Assembly: GCA_028829895.1 (NCBI GenBank)
Contig: CM054178.1
Location: forward strand, 83,013,558 to 83,077,557
From: Sinotaia quadrata
Taxonomy: Eukaryota; Mollusca; Gastropoda; Architaenioglossa; Viviparidae
Direction of reading: 5' to 3'
Length of the DNA stretch: 64,000 bases
How positions within the stretch are numbered: position 1 is the first letter of the stretch; each line of letters starts with the position of its first letter. The translations under genes and the position numbers were made by a program. The notes beneath the pieces are model-generated. The model had not been told where the DNA came from and searched no databases. It saw nothing but the letters and a program-made list of their open reading frames with translations. Of the stretch, positions 56,902 through 64,000 are shown piece after piece.

Positions 56902-59320
56902 TGTTAAACCGTGTTTCAATACGTTGTTAATCTCGGTTCTCTGACAATCTGATTTCACAAGAAGGCTTACTCATTATACTTTGATATTTCTCACGTTCTT
57001 TTGTCTTGAACTGTGTGTGGTTTTGTTTGTTTGTTTGTTTTTTTAACTGTTGTAAGCAACTTTGCCAAAGGCACCTTCAAGTTTGTTTTATTCGCACCGT
57101 TGTCAGACAATTCCAGAAATAAGTTATTTCTCTTTATTAATTACATATATCCTTGTAGTGTTCGTTTGCAGGTGTGACAAATTCGATTTCTTCAGGTGCT
57201 GACTACCGCACAACCTCTGTACAGTTTGACTTAGTTCCTTTGTACTTACATGAATATTTTATCGGTAATGGAGTGTAAGGAGCCTTACAATTTTACAATA
57301 TTTTTCCCCTCCCTCTGTATTCTCTATTCTTTAGCATGGATAGCGCATGCGTACTTACGTGATTGAAACATTTGGCAGGCTGTCATAGTCGTGACAACGT
57401 GGTTGTAGTCAGGCACCATCAGAACATGTATATACACATTAGCGGAAACTAAATACATGTACATTTATTGGGCAGTGTAATGATGATTAATGTCAAGGGT
57501 GAATGTTTAATTGCAAGTGTAAACAATGAGCTACAAATGTTTAGAAAAATTAAATTGGCAACATTCTTGAGCTGTAAAGGTGGAAGTTAATTAAAATCAA
57601 TTCATTTCACGATTTTCTTCTTTTGTCTTGTGAGACCTGAAAAAGCTTTGCTTCGAACCAGCAATGCTAAGAGGGCTTTATTGAAAAAACTCTTTTATGC
57701 TGGTTCGCTGTCCAGCTGATTGTCTCCTCTTACCTCCATATAGATGTGCGATTCTTTCATCCAATAACAGCAAACATGAGACTGGAGTGCGAACATCAGT
57801 GTCGATTACTACATCTGATCTCTTGAGTTGAGCTTTTGTGAGATTTTACGACACCAACATTCCCAACTCGCTCAAATCCCTTGCATTAGCCTAAGATGAC
57901 GAGAAAATCGACGGCTCTAGAGGCAGACTTTTATTTTTAAAGATGTAAATGGCACTTCAGAAAAGCAACAACTAATGTCAGTAGTTGTCACTCCTATTGT
58001 CGGGGACGGAAACTGAAAAGTAGTGTTTGAGGGTGTGTTGAGCCTGAAGAGCTTTTAGTCACCTTTTTTTTTTCTTCGTTTTCCCGGCCTCCGTGTAAAT
58101 TTCTACAGTGAAATAGGATATTTGTAAATTAGCACGAACTTTAAGGTTTGTTGGCATATTGAAAATAATACTAATAAAATATTATTTTCGTAATAAATGA
58201 AATAACATTTTATATAAATAAAATTGCTCGGGGGTGGGTGGGGGGATTTAATGAGTGTTGGAAATATTTCAAAAGAAATAAATTGTGTTGATTTTATACG
58301 TGTAAACTTGGACCGCAGTTCCGTTTGACCTGGTCTTTATGAAATGTACTTTAAAAAAAAAAAATTGATTAGTTGTCATTTATATCATCTGTCATGTTAA
58401 AAATAAACCACAGCCAGACGGACTCCACTGGGTCGACGTGTCGTACCGCCGGCTATTAACTGTTATGCGATCGTGCGTGTAAGTGTGAATGTTTGTTGTG
58501 CGTTTTGCATGCATTGTGTTGTATGTTGTATGAATATGTTGCATATGTGCATTGTACGTGTGTTATACTGCTGTGTGTTAAATGGGTTTACTAAATGCGT
58601 GGGTGTGCTTTCTTTGTGGTGTCTTTGCCATACTGAATAGTTGATTTTGTGTTCTGAATGTTTGTGTTGTGTGTATGTATATTTAGTAAGTGTTTTACAC
58701 ACAAACACACACACACAAACACATATATATATATAATATTGTTTGGAGTGTTGAACATTTGTGTTCTGTGTGTGTACTTGTGCATGCGAACAGGTATTTG
58801 AATGGCGTTGCTTCCTATATTGTCCTTCCTGCTTGTAAAGCTGAAAGTTTCAGTCATTTTCAATCAAACCATCTTTTGCCAGTAATTATGAGACAAATCT
58901 TAGAAAAGGTTAACTGTACATGAAGTTCTATGCAAATCCTGTTATATTTCTCCATAACAATACAGCTATTGTTAAGTGAATTCCGCCTAGTTTTTCAAGC
59001 GCTAAACTCACCGTCGAATCACATACCGCGATAGGAAAAGGTGTTAAAAAGGCAACATTGTACAACAGTGACCAAGACCTTTGGGAACTGCAATTTGGCC
59101 GAAAAGAACATTAATTTAAGGCTACTTAACGCGTGTGGTTCTTTGAAAGCATTTCCGTAAGAGTATTACTTTAGTGATGATTACATACGTCGACAATCTT
59201 CGGACAATCTATACAATATTCACACTGTGCTGAAAATAGATTCCTTTAGTATTGTACAAGTGTTTAGTATAACAATCTTCAATACTTCAGTGAAAAATGT
59301 ACAACAGTCTGCACTCCTCA
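56902..59320. other. No supported gene
   Basis: About 2.4 kb of mostly unique AT-rich sequence. GT-rich stretch at 58470-58800. Frames of 77-90 codons there are compositional. No promoter, splice pattern or RNA gene stands out. Confidence 0.4.
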
Positions 59321-59455
59321 AGTGAGTGTTGTTCAACTATCTTTAATCTTTATAAAACTTCATAACTGTCCTTAATCTTTCACTCCAGTGAGTGTTGTTC
59401 AACTATCTTTAATCCTTCAGTGAAAACTTCATAACTGTCTTTAATCTTTCACTCT
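59321..59455. repeat. 66-bp tandem duplication, 2 copies
   Basis: AGTGAGTGTTGTTCAACTAT starts each copy (59321 and 59387), ending TTAATCTTTCACTC. Confidence 0.92.
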
Positions 59456-60323
59456 TTGCATCAATAGATGTCGCTCTGTGATAGTATTCATACCAAGACG
59501 TGGAGTGTGAATGGAGTGGATGTGGCATATGACACCAACAATGAGAGTGCATTCACCTAACTGCATATCACTAAATCGAACACATTCTTCCCAGTGTGCG
59601 TATTGTAATAAATACATCAATATTTGCATAATGCTGGGACATTGTCATGAAATTGTTATTTTAAATATTAAGCATTATGATCAAGCGCATAAATAAAACA
59701 TTAATATCTTTTTCTCTGATATGGTTGCAAAGAAGGAGTCAGATGAGAAAAACGTGTTGAGTATGATGAGGTTATAAAGAGTAATGGCCCTTAGAGTGAT
59801 CAACAGCATATGTATGTGGGTAGGTAAAAATCAACACAGGAAAAGGTGAGTGATTGTGCATGGGTGACTGTGAATCAGTGATTGTGAATGTGTGAATTGA
59901 TCCAAAGGAAATGACAACTGAGACCTGTGCCACCAGAATTTTGCTAAAGTTAATGAATTAATTTAGAATTAAGCAGTCAGGAACTCTCTGGATAGAAAGG
60001 TTTACCAGAATAATATGGAATGGGGTATAGTCAGTGGGTCAGTGTCCTGAGCCTGTAGGCGATGTCATTGGGTCGGTCAAACATACCTAGGAATATGAGT
60101 GGGTGCATGTCATTGTCACTTACTGACCCTAATTAATTAAAACTATAAATCAGTCAGATATTCCTGGGTATATGTGTGGGGGTATGTGTAAAAATGTCTT
60201 GTATGCCATTTTTTTAGCAGTAGTATTCTTCGTAAGTGGAGTTTTCTGGGGAACAAAAATTATGTGTTTTGCTTAAATCCTACTTTTGACATCCTGTGAA
60301 TGGCATGCGCCAAAGTAGTTATT
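59456..60323. other. No supported gene
   Basis: Unique sequence with weak GTGATTGTGAATGTG-type repetition near 59870. Confidence 0.4.
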
Positions 60324-60476
60324 GATTACCCGAATTGGTGGAAGTGCAGCCAAACAGCAGGAAGACTTGGAATAATCCCTAAAGGGGTAGATAACTAGAC
60401 ACTGATTACCCGAATTGGTCGGAGTGCAGCCAAACAGCAGGAAGACTCGGAATAATCCCTAAAGAGTAGGTAACTT
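60324..60476. repeat. 79-bp tandem duplication, 2 copies
   Basis: GATTACCCGAATTGG starts each copy (60324 and 60403). Both include AGTGCAGCCAAACAGCAGGA and GGAATAATCCCTAAA. Confidence 0.94.
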
Positions 60477-60565
60477 GGGTGAGTATGTTAGTGAGAGAGG
60501 TAACAATTGTTTGTATTTCAATAAAATTACATAAATCTCTTTTAATAACTCACTTTTCCTACCTG

Positions 60566-60672
60566 TATAGATTCCAACCATGTCAGTCTTAAGTTCTACT
60601 TTACTTCGCAATCTTTCCACTATGGCCACTTGAATAAAGTAGAACTTAAGATCGACACGGTTGGAATGTATA
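60566..60672. repeat. 38-bp-arm inverted repeat (hairpin)
   Basis: Arm 60566-60603 and arm 60635-60672 pair at 34 of 38 positions by my alignment, with no gaps, around a 31-nt loop. The longest perfect block is the inner 17 bp, CTTAAGTTCTACTTTA plus one T. It has the size and shape of a miRNA-like precursor or a very short foldback element. No flanking target-site duplication is obvious. Confidence 0.85.
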
Positions 60673-61004
60673 CAGTCTGACAATCCCTATTTTCAGAAGT
60701 CAGGTAGCAAAAGTGAATTATGAAGAGCGATTGTATGTTCCATCGAGTGTTTTGTCAAATGATTTCGGCATGATGAATTTTCATCTGCGTGACTAGAGAA
60801 TTCGGTGAAGGAGACACTCTTAACAGGTAACCATGGAGATTGCCAATACGTGGTAACAGCTGGCCAGTCAACAAGGTGATGTCCAATTAAGCAGCTCGTT
60901 TGTACAGAGAGAACATGGCCAGCATGTCACCATTAGTGCCGAGACTTGCAAGCTAAGCAGGAAAATCTCTGCAATCACAAATCAAATCAAACGACTGCTG
61001 AAAA
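60673..61004. other. No recognisable feature
   Basis: Unique sequence. Confidence 0.4.
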
Positions 61005-61170
61005 AAATATCACCACAAAATGAATCAAATCACTGTCCCAAAAATAATATCACCACAAAATGAATCAAATCACTGTCCCAAAAATAATATCACCACAAAA
61101 TGAATCAAATCACTGTCCCAAAAATATCACCACAAAATGAATCAAATCACTGTCCCAAAAATAATATCAA
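61005..61170. repeat. 40-bp minisatellite, about 4 copies
   Basis: Units ATATCACCACAAAATGAATC then AAATCACTGTCCCAAAAATA. One copy lacks ATA. Confidence 0.93.
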
Positions 61171-61322
61171 CACAAACGGAATCAAATGACCACAGAAAAA
61201 CACTATTATCACAAGATGAATCAAATGACCACAGAAAACACTATTATCACAAGATGAATCAAATGACCACAGAAAACACTATTATACAAGATGAATCAAA
61301 TTACCACAGAAAACACTATTTG
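61171..61322. repeat. 38-bp minisatellite, 4 copies
   Basis: Units GAATCAAATGACCACAGAAA then ACACTATTATCACAAGAT. It follows directly from the 40-bp array and shares the ATGAATCAAAT core, so the two are probably related by divergence. Confidence 0.9.
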
Positions 61323-61544
61323 TCTATTGAAAAAAAAAATGGAAATTTACGTGTATCCTGCCAAGATCAGCCACCGCTAAATTTTTCTATCTCTAATCTC
61401 TGAGAGTTGAGAGGGAACAAACAATTCTGACCCAGATTCGGAATAAAGGAGCGTTATTGATATGAGTCACTGATTGTTACATAAGTCAGACATATTCTTA
61501 GTATCCAGTCCACCCAGTTTATAGTACACGAGCAGTCAACGTGA

Positions 61545-61829
61545 CTATTACACAAAGCCATTGAGTTGCAAGCAAATGACCTCCTTAGGGACAAGTTCAA
61601 AGAAGGACTGGTGGGTTTTTGCCCAAGGAAGACTTTCCTAATGTCAAAATCTTTGCATCAATGTACCTTTCAATCTTTGGAACAATGTACCTGTGTGAAG
61701 AACAATTTGAGAACAAACTTGTCCCATGATAATCTCAGGTCATTGATGATGTTAGGGACATCAAATCTAAAGCCAGAAAATCTGCTATTTTTGGCATCCA
61801 GGAAACAATTTCACCATTCCCACTAATAC
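61545..61829 (+). pseudogene. hAT-superfamily transposase C-terminus (frameshifted)
   Basis: Three frame-switched peptides on the plus strand, in order: IELQANDLLRDKF (from about 61560), FASMYLSIFGTMYLCEEQF (61655-61708, another frame), then KNNLRTNLSHDNLRSLM (from about 61699, first frame) and, at the end, RKQFHHSH before a stop at about 61824. The order ELQxxxxL, FGTxYLCExxF, KxxxRxxLSxxxLxxLM and KxxFHxSH is what I recall for the C-terminal dimerisation region of hAT-type transposases and the host GTF2IRD2-like/ZBED-like genes derived from them. Two frame changes are needed and no N-terminal catalytic part is present nearby, so this is a dead fragment. A single 86-codon frame covers only its outer parts. 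Confidence 0.65.
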
Positions 61830-62130
61830 AGGTGTTCATGTGTAGTGTATCAATGTGTTATTAAATAATAACTGAATAAAATAATATTAAATAAATAATT
61901 AAAAACAACACCCCTATTTTGATTCTTTTTTTTATTTGGACCTCGAGTGTGTAGTCAGGCCTGGACTGCTGTTTGATAGTTAATGTGGTCCTCGGGCTGA
62001 AAAGACCCCTGCTTTATGTAAACCACACCCACCCTCCTCTAAAAGTAGACTATAATCAAACCTAGCTCTTGGACAGTTGACCTTTTTTCCTTGTGCTAGA
62101 GAATAAGCTGAGTTGCAACTCACTTTAAAT
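61830..62130. other. No recognisable feature
   Basis: AT-rich start, then unique sequence. Confidence 0.4.
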
Positions 62131-62331
62131 GGACCAATCAGAGTGCAGCTCAACCTCAAGCAACGAATGTACCAGAAACCTACCTGTTATTCCACAGATC
62201 ACACAACTCGACCTTGGAGGCAACATGTGCTTTGGTCTCCCGGTGTTAATAAGCTATAATCATACTACTACCCTTATTGCTGGTTACTGACACAGCAAGA
62301 ACCCACCCATTTGTCTACATTACTGCCCAAG
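62131..62331 (+). promoter_or_regulatory. Possible promoter/first exon (weak)
   Basis: GGACCAATCAG at 62131-62141 fits a CCAAT box. About 190 bp downstream, CCCAAG then GTATGT at 62332 is a good splice donor. No TATA box or initiator is certain. If real, this could be a non-coding first exon. Both motifs also arise by chance in a window this size. Confidence 0.2.
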
Positions 62332-62707
62332 GTATGTGGTTTTCCTTGTAAAACTAAATATTACCTGCATGTTTATCTTTAACCTTAACTATATTTTGTT
62401 TAGCAAAACATTTCACTGATGTTATTAGACTCTTTTATGACCATATATGTAAGAGTGTTTTGCCAGAGAACATATGTTTACAATTCTTAGTCCATGTGCT
62501 TTTACTGGCAGATCTGCACTTTACTTGGTTGTTGACTTCTGACGAGCGCTGAACTGCAAAGTAACACCAGAGTGGAAGGACCCACAGGCCAGAGACCATG
62601 GTTGAAAGGGCCAAATGCACATCCACTACAATGACCACTAGGACCCTAGATGACATGTCAGGTGAATCCTGAATTAAAGTGGCCATAAAATCAACAACTG
62701 TACAGCT
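62332..62707. other. No supported gene
   Basis: A 97-codon minus-strand frame (62435-62728) has no recognised domain. Confidence 0.35.
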
Positions 62708-62854
62708 TCTCTCAGAGTTTTTTCTCATAGTTCTCTGAGAGTTTATCTCATAGTTCTCTAAGAGTTTATCTCATAGTTCTCTGAGAATTTATCTCACTGT
62801 TTCCCAGAGTTTATCTCATAGTTCTCTCAGAGTTTATCTAAGAGATTCTCTCAT
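62708..62854. repeat. About 23-bp minisatellite, 6 copies
   Basis: Repeated GTTCTCTGAGAGTTTATCTC then ATA, with small indels. The TCTCTGAGAG part is itself palindromic. Confidence 0.9.
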
Positions 62855-64000
62855 AATGTCATTCGTATGAACATAACCCAAATAAGAACAACAGTGTCAA
62901 AACGCAAGCAAACTATCTGTTACTACACTACACGGTCATGATTATGAATGAGATCTATTTATAAACTCTAATCATAACCACCAAACTGTTCGCTATATGC
63001 AACCACAGTTCTCCTTTAATCATTTCTCTAAAATATATTTAATTTTGATACTTAGACCATCTTGTTGGGGTGGCTTACTTACATGTTATATGTTGTAGTC
63101 TGTCACGTGTTCTTAATTAACACACCATGGGGCTCGGAGCTATATTCTACTAGACTATCACTCTTCTTGTCTACATTATCTATCTTCCCTCTTCCAGCAT
63201 GTGTGGATAGCCAGGTGTAATTTAAGGATTAAGCCTAAGGTTGCAGGTGGCCCAGGGTGGTGGAAAATTAACATCTTGCCCATTTCCGTCAAGACGTCAA
63301 GACCAAGAAATAATGCATCGTGCAGAGAATGAGAGCCACTGGTATTTACAAGATTGATAAGCTAACTGGTATGCTTGCTTAACTTCTTTTTATTGTTATT
63401 TTGTATTCATATTCATGTACTGTTGTTAATATGGAACTTCATTTTTTTTTATGTTTCAACGTATCACAGTGCAGCTTCTAATGTAGCAGTAATGTAACCA
63501 TTCTTGCATTTGAAATTAATCATGTCAACGTTTACCATTTGCATGGGGTAATGAGCCACCATCATTAAGTACTCTAGAGACAATACCTCCATGGCACTTG
63601 CAGGTGGATAAAGATGCCAAGTACAATTACAATTTAATTACAAGTACAATTAGAATTAATTCAGTAAATACAAGTCACCCCATGAATTGTATATTGTACA
63701 TACATACATACACATAAGTATACAATCAATTTATTATGCATTTAAACGCTATCCCAAAGAAAGAAAGAAAGAAAGTCCTCTACCAGTCTAAATGAAGCAG
63801 CACCAATAATGTAAATACAATTTGTTAAGTCATGTGACATTTTAAAAGCGACCTAAGAAACTAAGCTGTTAATGTCAATCAGTTTTTTACTGTAGATAAG
63901 AACCTAAAAGGGAGCTCATTTCTTCCTTTGACAAAGCACAAATCTTTGCCCCTTACTCTTACGCAATATGTTAGGCCTGTTAAATGGGTTTTTCATATGT
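62855..64000. other. No supported gene; a good splice acceptor and short microsatellites
   Basis: ATCTATCTTCCCTCTTCCAG ends at 63197 and is a strong-looking acceptor on the plus strand; a donor-like CAG then GTGTAA follows at 63215. (ACAT)n at about 63695-63711 and (AAAG)n at about 63757-63776. Nothing else is recognised to the window end. Confidence 0.35.

Overview
The window looks like intergenic or intronic DNA from a metazoan nuclear genome. A mollusc, probably a gastropod, is my best guess, but only moderately supported. The grounds are AT-rich sequence, long (AC)n/(TG)n tracts, tRNA-headed SINE remnants carrying a GTCCCGTGTG core that I associate with molluscan SINEs, and LINE and hAT transposase debris. 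I found no intact protein-coding gene, no rRNA and no intact tRNA. Almost every long open frame lies inside a tandem repeat or microsatellite, or is chance-length. Nothing looks bacterial, organellar or viral.

Layout: 0-4.3 kb holds a 36-bp array, a degraded SINE and a block of ten 55-bp monomers that look identical. 4.3-6.4 kb is a continuous, diverging tandem-repeat domain whose period changes from 39 to 42 to about 95 bp around one shared core. 8.2-14 kb has a 36-bp array of 13 units and two copies of a dispersed element with terminal inverted repeats. 15.6-16.8 kb has a SINE remnant abutting a 35/38-bp array and a palindrome around TGACGTCA. 18.7-23.1 kb has a 70-bp array, a third copy of the dispersed element and a 50-bp array whose units imitate 3' splice sites. 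24-27.5 kb holds 30-, 28- and 55-bp arrays. 28.2-30.75 kb is the largest block: 62 full copies of a 40-bp monomer with a 400-bp higher-order repeat. 33-36 kb holds 25- and 26-bp arrays. 37.7-40.8 kb holds short arrays plus a LINE coding remnant on the minus strand. 42-48 kb is a series of degenerate arrays. 48.96-50.4 kb is a fourth copy of the dispersed element. 51.4-56.9 kb is more small arrays. 59-64 kb is less repetitive, with a strong inverted repeat, a frameshifted hAT transposase C-terminus and a few promoter-like and splice-like signals.

No gene set acts together here. The unifying theme is repeat birth. Roughly a quarter of the window, by my hand-drawn boundaries, is made of about 40 minisatellites, most with an unrelated unit, layered on a sparse background of transposon remains. 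The most useful leads are the TIR element family, the higher-order 40-bp satellite, the splice-acceptor-like array followed by a 75-nt candidate exon, the 11 exact TGACGTCA palindromes, and a 38-bp-arm hairpin at 60.6 kb. Coordinates of degenerate repeats are approximate because they were set by eye.
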